A DNA stretch of 64,000 nt from Trichaptum fuscoviolaceum (Eukaryota > Basidiomycota > Agaricomycetes > Hymenochaetales > Trichaptaceae). A model generated the notes under the pieces. It did no database searches. It worked only from the letters and a program-made list of their open reading frames with translations, and had not been told where the DNA came from. The first letter of the stretch is position 1, and each line of letters opens with the position of its first letter. Positions 42,801-52,900 of the stretch are shown here, in pieces. Location: the NCBI GenBank assembly GCA_910574455.1, contig CAJSYZ010000004.1:372001-436000 (forward strand). The letters are read 5' to 3'. Made by a program: the position numbers and the translations under genes.

Positions 42801-43566
42801 GCTGGAACAATATTTACGGGCTTTCATAGATACACGACAAGAAAACTGGGCCGGATTACTCCCGATGGCAGAGTTCGCGCACAACACGAAAGCGCACGCG
42901 GCAACACGACAATCCCCGTTCGCGCTCGTCTACGGCTACAATCCCGAATTCACGATTGCCCCGAGCGACGGCCTGTCCACGGTCCCAGCCGCGGACGCAC
43001 GACTACAGGAGCTTCAGCAGGCACAGGAAGAGGCAAGAGCGGCTTTGGAGGTTGCGGCAGAGCGCATGAAGCAGCACTACGATCAGGCCAGGAACGAGGC
43101 CCCGCAGTACGCAGTCGGGGATAAAGTATGGCTCGAGGCGACGAACGTTCGGCGACCGGGAGCGCGCAAATTATTACCGAAACGACTAGGGCCGTATAAA
43201 GTGAAGGCAAAGCTAAGTGACCTCACCTACGAACTCGAACTCCCCGCGTCGCTGAAGATTCATCCCGTATTTCACGTATCGCTGCTCTCGCCATACCACG
43301 AAGACGACATTCCCGGTCGAACGCAACCCCCGCCGCCCCCAGTCGAAGTAGAAGGAGATCTGGAATACGAGGTGGAAGAGGTACTGGACGCTAGACGGTT
43401 TAGACGGAGGTTTGAATATTTGGTACGATGGAAGGGATATTCGAGCGCGGAAGATACATGGATTCCCGCAAAGGATATGGGTAATGCAAAGGCTAAAATT
43501 CGCAGTTTCTATCGATCGAAAACACCCGGACGCCCCTCGAGAAGTCAACGCTATCGAGCTCTGTGA
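39577..43566 (+). CDS. pol: Element B Pol: protease, RT, RNase H, integrase, chromodomain
   Basis: A long open frame of about 1330 codons, -1 relative to the end of gag and overlapping it by about 270 bases. Protease DSGA is near 40030, RT YLDD near 41176, and RNase H CDASDFATGA near 41620. Integrase H2C2 (YHDSLPAGHPG...CDTCARTK) is at about 42285-42420, and the DDE residues are in CDFITQLP, SDRGPQF and QTERVNQE (42495-42800). A C-terminal chromodomain (YEVEEVLDAR...YLVRWKGYSSAEDTW) is at about 43365-43465. Catalytic residues are intact. The true N-terminus is unclear; no AAATTTT-like heptamer stands before this gag stop. Confidence 0.93.
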   Translation: MLLLRRERPFSERLPNATANPKPKGYEIHVPVEPLAPRAPVVRRNAQTYGGTVRPECAAVRATERIRRHDARRQERSQSRSPAPSGFSVGSYCSVAPYTTQPPLWPKNSLNNGPLYLTISTIDRRLRRHLKFPVQVSDGKTDALATVMLDSGASGTFINSRYVSRHGLQTRELVIPILLRNADNSPNAIGRITKEVVLNVEMKGHLEQLTMAVADIGDDDIIMGIDWLRHHNPTIDWTNDVVDLNRCPPQCDNQQRLVPLPRLAIAEEVETPWGPDRTQAEWEAVPPGFRYSEKYWDQYHDAESYFVTTDDHFAYKIAASYTHSQAIAEKSAVKEGEKTFEELVPPEFREFADVFSKVESERLPLRKPYDHAIDLEPGKVPPYSKIYPLAPAERDALREFVDENLRKGYIRPSKSPAAAPVFFIKKKDGTLRMVVDYRRLNDITVKNRYPLPLTMELVDALQKAKVFTTLDLRWGYHNVRLKQGDEWKAAFRTQAGHFEPTVMTFGLTNAPATFQHMMNDIFKDLIGVYVIIYLDDLLIFSEDESQHEEHVREVLKRLRENDLFCKPEKCKFKQTSVEYLGMIISQGKVAMDPAKVQAVLDWPTPKKVKDIQAFLGFANFYRRFIRDFSHIVKPLTTLLKKDVRWAWTENQQFAFDYLKRMFTTAPVLMMPDMSRQFIVECDASDFATGAVLSQEGDDGLIHPVAFFSKSLNDAERNYEIYDKELLAIIRALDEWRHYLEGASHKLDIVSDHKNLLYFSESRTLTRRQARWSLFLTRFDFTIRHRPGRLGGKPDAMSRRVDLQPEGEDNTGRTLLTPEMFRLKAIRRGMTQVHGDQALLRRIRKSDQYEDELVDAIELVKSKAPRVLTKELEDWSTEEGLILYQGKVYVPKDETIRREVVKTYHDSLPAGHPGRWKTFEMVSRNYWWPGMSNFVERYVSGCDTCARTKNRSQRPVGLLQPNEIPQGPWQAISCDFITQLPRSEDYDAIFVVVDRLTKQAHFIPTTSDVDAPETAELFLQHVWKLHGTPRQIISDRGPQFVAQFMKALFSRLGIKGTTSTAYHPQTDGQTERVNQELEQYLRAFIDTRQENWAGLLPMAEFAHNTKAHAATRQSPFALVYGYNPEFTIAPSDGLSTVPAADARLQELQQAQEEARAALEVAAERMKQHYDQARNEAPQYAVGDKVWLEATNVRRPGARKLLPKRLGPYKVKAKLSDLTYELELPASLKIHPVFHVSLLSPYHEDDIPGRTQPPPPPVEVEGDLEYEVEEVLDARRFRRRFEYLVRWKGYSSAEDTWIPAKDMGNAKAKIRSFYRSKTPGRPSRSQRYRAL

Positions 43567-43607
43567 CCTGAGCAAGATTCAAGCTTGGCGCCCCGGAGTT
43601 GCGCCTT

Positions 43608-43619
43608 TGGAGGGGGGTA
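43608..43619 (+). other. Element B polypurine tract
   Basis: TTGGAGGGGGGTAA-type purine run directly before the 3' LTR at 43621, the expected start of plus-strand DNA synthesis. Confidence 0.7.
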
Positions 43620-43620
43620 A

Positions 43621-44450
43621 TGTCGAGATCCCGGGCTCCTTTTCTCATTTCCCGCACTTTCCCGCCAAGGATCCCGACATGAGCAGACAATCCCGCGGGG
43701 AGAATCCCGCCATTGGATTCCCCGCGCGAAACCCCTTTCCCGACTCGCACGATCCCCCGCAAGAGCCCCCGCTCACGTGACCTATCCCGCACCACCGTCC
43801 CGACCACCATGCACGCATACACACATTCATTTACGACGACCCGCCACGGCACACGTACATTCACTTATCAACATACGCTCATTAATCCGTTAGTACCTCA
43901 AGGTGACGACCTGCAACAGTCTGGCATACCTAGTCTGGCTAGTCGCGGCCCCGGACCGGACGCTGACGTCCACGGACAGGCCGTAGCCATCTGGAGAGAC
44001 GGGATAGACATGCCTAGCAGTGCGGTCGTAGCATGTATCGTTTGTAGTAGATAGGTGCGCATTGCGCAAGGACACTTAGCGTAGATTAACTATACAGTCT
44101 TTACGAAGTAGATAAATAGCTGTAGGCATCGTAAGGAGCACCCCACTTTTGACCTCTTGTGGAGTGCTTCCTTAGGTGCGATCTCTCTCTTTTCTCCTGT
44201 GTAGTTAGTTGCGCAATACTTACTTGTGGAGTGCTTCCTTAGGGATCCGCTTACTCGACGTTCAAAGCAGTGAAGAGTCCTAGCTGGCCTTGAGAATCCC
44301 GCGACGCGCCTGGATAGAATCCCGCGCGTTTCCCGCCTGAATTCCCACGCTCGTTCCCAGTCGCGAATCCAGATTCCCGAACGCGGGTTCTTGTCGCGAA
44401 TTCCAGTTTCCCGAAACTGTTTCCCGCTACAATTCCCGACGGTCGTAACA
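43621..44450 (+). repeat. Element B 3' LTR
   Basis: 830 bases, followed by the CCAGC duplication. It carries 29 bases absent from the 5' LTR. Confidence 0.93.
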
Positions 44451-44890
44451 CCAGCCAGCTTAGGTGCAGTTGAGCCCATCTGGGTGCGAATGTCAAGAGC
44501 CTTCGACAAATTCTTCTCAAGCTCCATCGTCTCCAGTATTGCTGTTTCCTGTTGCTCTGCTGCAGCTCTCTTTTTGCGTACCTTCTCAGATGCCTCTTGT
44601 TCTTTTGCTGCCCGTTTCTGTTCCGCATCAAGTTTTCTCTTCTCTCTCGCATCCGCGGCTTGTTGAGCCGCAGCTTCGCGCAGAGCTGCCCGTTCTTCCT
44701 TCTGTTTTTCCTTCTCCTCCTTTTCCCTCAATGCCTCACCACGCTTTGAGGCCTGCTCTTCTCTCCTTCTCTCCTTCTCTTCTTTCTCCCTCAATACCTC
44801 CTCTTTCGTTCGACGTGTTCTGAGTTTATTGACTATGGCTCCCGGGTGCTGATTGCTATTCTTAGCCCGCGTTTGTCTTCGAGTTGACAT

Positions 44891-45367
44891 TCTTGTGCAG
44901 TGTTTCAAGTCGAGGCACGCTGACAGGTGCTATGAGTTTCGATGGTGAATCGAGTTGGCAAAGGTGCAAGTTGTAGTTGAAGTTGGAGATGAGGGCGCCT
45001 ATTCAAGGAAAATTTACGCCCACTTGCACTTGCTGGCACTGGCAGTGCCAGTGATTGGCAGCCTTCAAGTTAGGCTGACTCGGAATGAGCCTGACTCAGA
45101 CTCGGACTTGGACACTCGGATACTCAGGCTAGCTCTATTACTAGTACTATCACAGTGCTACTGGTACTAGTACTACTCACTGGCACTTGCAGGCTCACTG
45201 GCAGGCTGGCGGCGGTGCCACTGAGTCACTGACAGCCTGAGGCTGGGGCTACTCAGGCTACCGGTACTACTACTAGTAGTACTACTAACTTCAAGTTGTT
45301 ACTACGCGGGCGTCACCGCTGAGCGTGCCATTCAACTTTAAATTCAGCGTTCAATTTACTGGAACTA
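44891..45367. repeat. Intergenic region rich in short repeated motifs
   Basis: No gene is seen. There are repeated GCACTGGCAGTGCCAGTG-like palindromes, CAGCCTGAGGCTG and TACTAGTACTACT strings. They lie directly upstream of the Plavaka transposase and could be subterminal repeats of that element; no terminal repeat was found. Confidence 0.5.
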
Positions 45368-48300
45368 ATGCCGGTAACTCGGCGAAGGCCCAAACCCGTT
45401 CATCTTACAGATATCTTCCCCCCGACTATTCGATGCACCTTCTCCTTCTGCAGCAGGAGGTTCAAGAATCAATCCGCAAGGACAAGACATGAATATTCAG
45501 CTCACCCGTCATCATTTGCAACAAGACCTGCTGCTTGTGGTTACGACTTGGATTCCTCACCCAAGCGACCCGCACGACCTTCGACACCTCAAGCTCTTCC
45601 CGGCTCTCCTGAACTTCCAACAGACTTGGAGGGCCATCATGAAGATGAAAGTGGCTGCAACTCTTCAAGTTACGACTACGACATTTCTATACTCACACAG
45701 GATATCTCGATGCTTAGCATAGGCCGAGACGAGCTGCTTCAAGATTTAGACGGTCCTGATTGCCTGTCCCATGCTGACACTGGAGATGACGAACTTGAAG
45801 ACCAAGACCTATCTTCTGCTGATCTGGACTCCGACATTGGAGATTATGAAGAGAACAATGATAACTTAAAGGTGTATCACAGATATTTAAATGGTGCGCG
45901 CTAAGTATGATGTCCCCAGTTTACTTTAGCATTCTGACACCAAATATCGTGCAGCCACTCCATGCGATGAAGAAGGGAACTTCTTAGAAAAGGAAGAACC
46001 GCCCGTTTCACGGAACGAACCTGCGTCAAATGACTGGTTTCCCTATTCGTGCCGAGCAGATTTCGAGCTCGCAGATTTTCTCTATCGCGAAGAGCAAATG
46101 TCTGCTGGCAACATAACAAAGCTTCTCGGAATTATGAAGGCTTATCAACTAATTCAGTCCACGGAGAACGCAAAATCTATTAGATATCCCGAATTGGACG
46201 CGACAGATCCCAATGATGACTCAAGTCTGGATACAGCTGGTGCACTGCTCGATGGAGATGCACAAAATTTGTACAAGATCATTGACACTACAAAAGTCGG
46301 TGATGTATCTTGGAAATCCTTCAGTAACTTCTACACTAACGACAATGGCCAAAAAGCGACAAACGAGAACATCGAGTCATGGAAGAGGAAAGAATATGAT
46401 GTATGGTATCGGGATCCTTTGGAAGTAATCCGAAATTTGGTGGATAACCCGGCTTTAGAAGGCGAATTTGACTTTGTCCCGTTTCGTGAATTTCAGACAA
46501 AGGAGGACACCAATAATATCAATGACAAAGAACGAGTTTTCAGAAATTACATGTCCGGGAATTTTGCTTGGGAACAGGCTGTAAGTCATGACTCATTAAC
46601 TCGCACAGATACTTATTATCCTTGACTTAGAACAAGATCTACGCAGAAGATAAAGCAGTCCATGGATCTATGTTCGTCCCGGTCATTTTAGGGAGCGATA
46701 AGACAACGGTTTCTGTTGGAACTGGCAATAATGAATACTATCCTTTGTATCTCTCGATTGGGAATGTATCAAACAAGGCCCGGCGGTCCCAGAAACTGAA
46801 TACAGTCCAGCTCATAGCATTTCTGGCAATACCAAAGAGTATGTGTTAATAGTGATCTATTCAATTGACTTCTGATGCTTTGCAGCTGAGCGGCAATACG
46901 AAAAGTCAGATGACTTCCGGCACTTTCGACATCAAATCTTTCATTCGTCTATATCGAGGATCTTAATCTCGCTGAAATCCGCAATGATCATGAACACTCA
47001 GAAAACCATTCTCCGGTGCCCTGATGGTCACTTGCGTAGGTCGGTTTTCGGACTCGGCTCATATATAGCCGATTATCCGGAACAGGTCAGCCTTTGCGCC
47101 ATATGTACTGGATGGTGCTGCAAGTAAGTACTACCGCCCTCAGGCTTTCCTGAAATCAAGCTCTGTGGTGATGACTTACTTTCGACATTATAGATGCACA
47201 GCGCCTCACAAGGACCTCGATAATCCGGAATTTGTATCAATTCCTCGAACAAAAGAGCTGCACGAACGATTGATAGAACAGGTAGACGCCAACAACATGA
47301 ATAAAGCAACAATTCGGAAAGAGTACGGATTCCACCAGGACATTGTGGTACGTGCTTCAAATTATTCATTGGATGCGTATATTGCAACTGATACGTTGCT
47401 CCGTAGCCTTTCACCAATGACATTCCACGCGCAGATATATGCGATCTCATATCTCCGGACCTGCTGCACCAAATCATCAAAGGCGTGTTCAAGGATCATC
47501 TTGTCGAGTGGATATGTCAGAGCTTGACCACGTCAGAGCTGGATATTGTGTATAAAAGGTGATTTTTTTCGCAAGTTGTTTAATGTAAATACCATTGCTA
47601 ACATCCGCGTAGAATCAGAGTTGCTGCTCCTTTTCCTGGACTTCGCAGATTCCCCGAAGGCCGAGGCTTCAAGCAATGGACAGGCAATGATTCTAAGGCA
47701 CTTATGAAAGTATGTGACCTTTTTATCTTGTTCGAGGCAGTGGTTTGCTGATATTGATGCAATTTGCTTAGGTGTATCTTCCGGCTATCGTGGGCATTGC
47801 ACACGATGATATGATTCGCACATTAAGTGCATTTCTAGACTTCTGTTACCTTGTGCGTCGGTACAAGATTACAGCCTCAACTCTTGATCAAATCAAAGCC
47901 TCTTTGGATCACTTTCACCGTTATCGGCAAATATTCATAGCTAAGGGCATCCGGGATAACTTTTCACTACCACGACAGCATGCTATGGTCCATTAATCCA
48001 ACATTGATCCCTCTGTTTGCTGCACCGAGCGGGCTGTGTTCATCGATTACAGAGAATAAACATATTTATGCGGTCAAAGAAACGTGGCGACGCTCGAACA
48101 GAAATGATCCCTTGGGCCAGATGATCACAGCAAACCAACGACTCAGCAAACTTATTGCATCGAGGTCAGACTTCAAACGGCGTGGAATGCTAGACGATAC
48201 GCTATCCGAGGCTACGTGGAAAGTTTTGCGAGATGTTCTGCGGAAGAATATGTCAGAGCCGGAGGAGGATGATGCTGAGAGGATCCCGAATCAGAGGGAG

Positions 48301-49447
48301 CAGTTGCAGTGTATTGGTGTGGCAGGAGCAGCCAATGATACAGATGATTTCTTCGATGGCACTGTGGGTAATCAAGGGCACAACGAAATTGCTGACCTGG
48401 ATGATTTCAGCACTTCATCAGTGGAAGGACTGCAAAGTAGTGTTGTTCTTCATGATGTGGAAAATACAGAACATCGGTTTTGCTTAGGTGGTAGAAGTGA
48501 TCCTTCGAGCTTGATGTTAATGGCTTCGAAACAACGTCAGTAACACGAGCTTCAAATTGTGGCGCTGGATATCTGACTTATTCGTTGCTATCCTTACAGA
48601 GTCCAGTAAGCTGTACCCCAAACAGCTCAACGCTCTTGCGGCGATAAAAGGCCATCCGGAACTCCGACAGCTCCGACGACTCATCAAAATATACTTATTC
48701 TGCAAGTACGAAAGGTGCAACTTGAACGAATTAGGATACTATGACCTCGGAAGCGCTTCTGAAAGCCTGATAGCCGAACAACAGTTTGCACTGGACATGG
48801 GCAATGACATTGCCATCTTCCATTCAGCTACCGCGTATTTCGCCTACCGCGGCGAATCAATTCCTATAGAGCAAGCAATGAGGGAGGTGATCAGGTCCAA
48901 TCCCTCTTGGCGCGGAAAACCACGATGTGATGTCGTTCTTGTCCAAGTTAGTTCTCGCAAAAAGGGGTTTGCAGGGATGCGAATTGCTCGGGTTATGCTT
49001 CTTTTCTCCTTCACCGCCAATGGAGAACGTCAGGAATGCGCCCTTGTCCAGTTTTTCAAGAACGTTGGAGACTCACCTGACAGAAAAACAAGAATGTGGA
49101 TAGTCGAGCCAGAGTATGAGTCAGAGACCTCTACCGCGTGCCAGCGTAGTACTATTGGAAGTTGCCGTCAACCGCTGACTCGGACTCGCCGGAGTGACCT
49201 GAATGACACCTCCGACTCGGAGTCAGGCTACCCCCGTCACGGTGACTCAAAAACTCCAAAGTTATCCGTGATAGCTCTAGGGAGTATCTTCCGTTTAGCT
49301 CACCTCCTTGGGGTTCCAGAGGGTGATGAATGTCCTCCGAAGTCATTGACACCTGAGGAGTCCCTGGACTTTTACAATAGATTCTATGTTAACCGATTTG
49401 CTGACATGCACATGCATGAAACATTGTACGAAAGTAGGCAACAATAA
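45368..49447 (+). CDS. Plavaka-family (CACTA-like) transposase, multi-exon, apparent frameshift
   Basis: ATG 45368. The N-terminal exon has a C2H2-like finger (CTFSFC...H...H) and an acidic region. Introns near 45896-45955 and 46575-46630 and later ones join conserved pieces: SADFELADFLYREEQMSAGN-type (SC for S), DVWYRDP, MSGNFAWEQA, GSMFVPVILGSDKTTVSVG, YYPLYLSIGNV, RCPDGHLRRSVFGLGSYIADYPEQ, PFTNDIPRADI, SPDLLHQIIKG, GLRRFPEGRGFKQWTG, LPRQHAMVH, GLCSSITENKHIYAVKE and finally VIALGSIFRLAHLLGV. This order is the Plavaka transposase. Near 47994 the frame ends in TAA (after MVH) and resumes in another frame without splice sites, so this copy is probably inactive. The last exon follows an intron near 48534-48600. 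Element C is inserted 150 bases downstream. Confidence 0.85.
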
Positions 49448-49596
49448 AGATAAACCCTCATTTAGCTCACAAAGTACCTTGAAACTTATGAAGTAAGGAT
49501 ATAACATTTAAATGTTCAGTGACGGATTATGGTACTAGCTATACTAGAATTGTAGTGTTACTAGTCGGTGCATCTTAGACTTCAAGTTCAAGTTGG

Positions 49597-50145
49597 TGTT
49601 ATGCATCAAGCTGCTTACCCTTGTTTACACATTGTTTATGTTCCCCCTCATCTTTTTCTCTCACCCTTTCTACCTGCATGTGCGTACACACATTGCATCA
49701 TTCTTTCATCTTCGACTCCACACTCCGATGGCTCCACTCGCTCCACCTTCACTCCGAGAGCCTCAGGACCTTCCACTCCGATGATACATCATTCTACTCC
49801 ACTCTACTCCACCTATGTTCCGATCTGACATCATCCTCCATTAATTAGAGCCACTATGACGGACTCACTCCACTTCTGACCCGCGATGATGTAGTTTCAT
49901 TCCTTGCTCCACTCTATTGTTCTCTGTAGTATATAAGGCCATGTACATAGCGCCCCAGGATGACACTTAAGTCAATCCTCCTATAGTCTTTTACAATCAC
50001 GTACCAAAGACTCTGTTCACCCACGACTTCCGGTATAGAGACCCTCACAAAGCGGACCCTCTATACTGTACTTGCTACTTCACCCAACAACGCTTTGGTC
50101 ACTTATCATTTCCGTGATAAGTCCATCGAAGCCGTGAACGTAACA
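49597..50145 (+). repeat. Element C 5' LTR
   Basis: 549 bases. It shares with element A only the ends, the TATA-to-U5 part (TGTAGTATATAA..., AAGTCAATCCTCCTATAGTC, CAAAGACTCTGTTCACCCAC) and the ACTTATCA/TGATAAGT hairpin. The U3 part is unrelated in sequence. Confidence 0.95.
49929..49979 (+). promoter_or_regulatory. Element C TATA box and predicted self-primer
   Basis: TATATAAG near 49930-49937. AAGTCAATCCT at 49969-49979 is the reverse complement of the PBS at 50149-50159. Confidence 0.6.
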
Positions 50146-50148
50146 ATT

Positions 50149-50159
50149 AGGATTGACTT
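50149..50159 (+). other. Element C primer-binding site (self-priming type)
   Basis: AGGATTGACTT, 3 bases after the LTR, identical to the element A site and complementary to 49969-49979. Confidence 0.65.
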
Positions 50160-50733
50160 CTTTCTCATCTGAGATCGATCTCAACTCCGAAACACCCCCC
50201 TACGCTCTACCACATTCTACAGCAGAATAAATCGGTACACCCTACGCATTCCAATCCGGAATACTGACGGTTAAGTATTACAACTGGCCCTTGTCTACTA
50301 ACTATCATCTAGGAACGAAAGGAATACGAACGACAGTACGATCGAATACACCAAGCATACAGTGTTATACTTGGAAGGAAGCGACAGACAAGTAATCGCA
50401 GAAATTAAGCAGGTTCACGACAGAATTTACGGTCCTTGTTACGCGTTTGGTTGGTGATAGCGTGAAGCAGAGGATCGCGACCCATTCAAGCAGCTTAGCC
50501 ACGTCCAACGTAACTTGAAGAGAAGAAGGAAGCAGGGGAAAGGTCTCATCCACCACAGAAACTGCCACAGCCGGAAGACAAGCATACCCTCACTCGTAGA
50601 CGACAGCAATACACGGTGAACATCGAAACAGATTATCCAGCGAACCTAGGAAGACAGAAAGGACAAGGTATCCGAAGACGTTAATATCACTCACGCATAC
50701 TCTTGTAGCTCAAAGGGTTGATAACCCGAGGAA

Positions 50734-51354
50734 GTGCCCAACCTGAGGATTACTATACTACTCGCCGATCGCACGGAACTACCGTTGGCAGGCGTACTAA
50801 GGATCAACATCCTTAACCCCGTCTCCATCTACGACTTACAACCCACTTCATACCAATCCGACACACCCCCTCATAACCCCTCCGAACTTGACGAAAGCAG
50901 GACAGACCCACAGGACTACTCCGAGTACGAACATCGAACACAAGAAGATAACGAAAGCCTCTACGATCAACTTGTACCCCCTCGATTAGAACCCACCGTT
51001 ACTCAGGAAACCTACGCATACTCCGCCGAGGAAGGAACAGATTTCGAGAACCCAAGCCACCATTGGAACGAAGTATCTGAGCACAACAGATTACTACCTC
51101 CAGCAACTCCAAATCACTCCAACCCTCCGATCACTACACCCCCAAGCGTAGAACGAGCCCTACGTCCCTTCCCTCAACTTCGAACATCCGAACGAACTCC
51201 TACACCCGCTCCAGGACCTTCCAGAACTTTAGGAAACCTCAGACAAACTTTCCAAAGGACAGGAAGACGACTCAGGAATACATTACAACAACCGATTAAT
51301 CAATCTGGCGAATCAAGCTCCCGCTCCCGCCCCCAACTTCGACCAACTAATTGA
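50734..51354 (+). CDS. Element C accessory ORF1
   Basis: About 206 residues starting at the same GAGGAAGTGCCCAACCTGA context as in element A, with no ATG and in-frame stops just upstream (TGATAA at 50719-50724). PNLRITILLADRTELPLAGV aligns with element A. The middle is acidic and polar, the end Pro-rich then basic (RTGRRLRNTL). No domain was recognised. Confidence 0.55.
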   Translation: MPNLRITILLADRTELPLAGVLRINILNPVSIYDLQPTSYQSDTPPHNPSELDESRTDPQDYSEYEHRTQEDNESLYDQLVPPRLEPTVTQETYAYSAEEGTDFENPSHHWNEVSEHNRLLPPATPNHSNPPITTPPSVERALRPFPQLRTSERTPTPAPGPSRTLGNLRQTFQRTGRRLRNTLQQPINQSGESSSRSRPQLRPTN

Positions 51355-51832
51355 AGACAACTATCAGCACCTTGTCAATAGTGCATTAGTTCATCCGATC
51401 CAACAGAACTCCAAATACGACCTACAATACCTCCAACTCCGTCTACACTCTATACGACACGACCCCATTAATTGGATCTACCGACACGGCATCTTTTGGT
51501 TCGAAGGAAAGCCATACATTCCCGATTGTTACCTTCGCAAAGGCCTTATTGGAATCTGCCACACCAAAGTTGACAACGCCATTGATCATTTCTCCGAAAG
51601 AGAAACCCTCTTGAACCTCGCATCAATCGTTTATTGGCCCGGACAACCCCAGGACGTTGCAACCGAAATACGGAAGTGTATTTGTTACCTACTACACTCT
51701 GAACCACCCACCCGAGTTGCCAGCCCACCTCTCGAAGCATCCATCCGATCCATTACTCCACCTCCTGTTGAACCCGAAGAAGGAAGCCGAACCGTTACTC
51801 CGACTCCCCCAGCAAACGAAGACACCAACTGA
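51233..51832 (+). CDS. Element C accessory ORF2: H2C2-like domain outside pol
   Basis: Open from a stop at 51230, +1 to ORF1 with about 122 bases of overlap, as in element A. FWFEGKPYIPDCYLRKGLIG, then CHTKVDNAIDH, VYWPGQPQDVATEIRKCICY matches the integrase zinc-binding domain in layout. One His position is CH and the Cys pair is CxC. A Pro-rich tail ends at TGA 51830-51832. It has no catalytic core. Confidence 0.55.
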   Translation, partial: ETSDKLSKGQEDDSGIHYNNRLINLANQAPAPAPNFDQLIEDNYQHLVNSALVHPIQQNSKYDLQYLQLRLHSIRHDPINWIYRHGIFWFEGKPYIPDCYLRKGLIGICHTKVDNAIDHFSERETLLNLASIVYWPGQPQDVATEIRKCICYLLHSEPPTRVASPPLEASIRSITPPPVEPEEGSRTVTPTPPANEDTN

Positions 51833-51847
51833 ACTAAATTTCAGTAA

Positions 51848-52900
51848 CTCGTTAAACTGGCGCCGAAAGACAGACCACCAGTCCCAGGAAAATACGTACC
51901 CATAGCAGCACAAGTACCCGTTGGAGTTACCCGCCCAGAAAACGCTGAATTTGACCCAGTAAACCGAGCCTGGTACAGACTTGACAAATCCAGAAGAAAA
52001 GTCTACCTTCATTTTCACTCAGGACACGACACTTGGAGAGCAATCTCGCATACCATCAAGAACCCGCCCACATACTACAAACAGGTTAATACTTGGTACG
52101 CAGGAATCGAACCCAGTCAGGAAGAAATCGACCAGATACTTGCAAGAACATCAAGAACAGGCAGTCGACTTAACTCACCCAGAGTTGTTTCTTCTCGACT
52201 CGCATCACCCGCTCCTTCACAACACTCGCCATTAACCACTACTCAACCAGAAGCACCACCAGCTAAAACCGAAGCACCACCCGCTGAATCGACAGCACTA
52301 CCCTCATTATCTTACGCAGCAGCAGCAGCACCTAAAGCTGAACAAACCTCCCCACTCCTCACATTCACCCAACCAAAGGCTGAAACACCCGCACCTGTTT
52401 CTGAACTCGAATCCGAAGAACCAGAACTTGTAGGACAATTCGAAGGACTTCGCATCGACACCAGATTTGAAGAAGGCGCAACTTGGATACCCACTTGGAC
52501 TCCACTTCCCAAGAACTACACTTCGCAGGAGACACAAACTATCCTCACTCTCGAGCAACTAGAGAAAGAGGAAGCTGAACTCAGAAGGCGCAGACGAGAA
52601 TCTGAAGCAGAAACTTCAGACGAATCAGAAGAAGACTCAGAAGCCGAGGACACGGCACACACCGCCGAAGGATCTGCACACTCAGCCGAAGGATCTACAT
52701 CGGTTAACGCCAACAATAGTAACCGAAGCTCACCTGTACCCGAAATTCTGGAAAACGACGAACACCCCGATCAGGAAAACCTTCCACAGCCACCCCCACC
52801 CCCCCACCATCACCTAACCCCCAGGAACCCCAGTGATAGTCGAAATGGCCGATCAAGCAGACCATCAACCGCGAGGCACCGGAGCAAACAAACCTTTTAA
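51848..52900 (+). CDS. Element C accessory ORF3
   Basis: An open frame of about 350 codons without an ATG at its start, in the same frame as ORF2 but separated by TGA and TAA (51830-51847). The first part, NRAWYRLDKSRRKVYLHF...TWRAI...YYKQVNTWYAGI, aligns with element A ORF3. Then come Ala/Pro/Glu-rich and acidic stretches. It overlaps the gag start by 56 bases in another frame, whereas in element A ORF3 is in frame with gag. Confidence 0.5.
   Translation, partial: LVKLAPKDRPPVPGKYVPIAAQVPVGVTRPENAEFDPVNRAWYRLDKSRRKVYLHFHSGHDTWRAISHTIKNPPTYYKQVNTWYAGIEPSQEEIDQILARTSRTGSRLNSPRVVSSRLASPAPSQHSPLTTTQPEAPPAKTEAPPAESTALPSLSYAAAAAPKAEQTSPLLTFTQPKAETPAPVSELESEEPELVGQFEGLRIDTRFEEGATWIPTWTPLPKNYTSQETQTILTLEQLEKEEAELRRRRRESEAETSDESEEDSEAEDTAHTAEGSAHSAEGSTSVNANNSNRSSPVPEILENDEHPDQENLPQPPPPPHHHLTPRNPSDSRNGRSSRPSTARHRSKQTF

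Larger units (their letters stand above)
37746..44450 (+). mobile_element. Element B: 6.7-kb sushi-type chromodomain Ty3/Gypsy retrotransposon
   Basis: The LTRs are 37746-38545 (800 bases) and 43621-44450 (830 bases), beginning TGTCGAGATCCCGGG and ending GGTCGTAACA. CCAGC is duplicated on both sides (37741-37745, 44451-44455). The LTRs match apart from a 29-base segment present only in the 3' copy (about 43697-43725) and a 1-base indel near 44245. Internally there is only gag and pol, with no accessory ORFs. It is GC-rich, unlike A and C. The gag frame carries a likely 1-base insertion, so this copy may depend on others. Confidence 0.93.
37174..44890 (-). pseudogene. Coiled-coil protein gene split by element B
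   Basis: ATG 44890 (MSTRRQTRAK...HPGAIVNKLR) opens a highly charged Glu/Lys/Arg/Ala coiled coil (about 44500-44850) that reads into element B at 44450. On the far side (37745 downward) the same frame continues (TDKRGLKKPKD...) once the element and one copy of its target duplication are left out. A spliced C-terminal exon ends at 37174 (PIPMDQIESAQKRRGKR... EIARKIVEDIDL). The host gene was therefore intact before insertion and is now interrupted about 145 codons in; reading into the LTR gives a different tail and a later stop. The function is not recognised; the acidic/basic coil suggests a structural or nuclear role at most. Confidence 0.75.

Noticed and set aside
49597..49848. Short plus-strand ORFs inside the element C LTRs (also 59991-60242)
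   Set aside because: They are duplicated only because the LTR is, occur in three frames at once, and are not present in element A LTRs.
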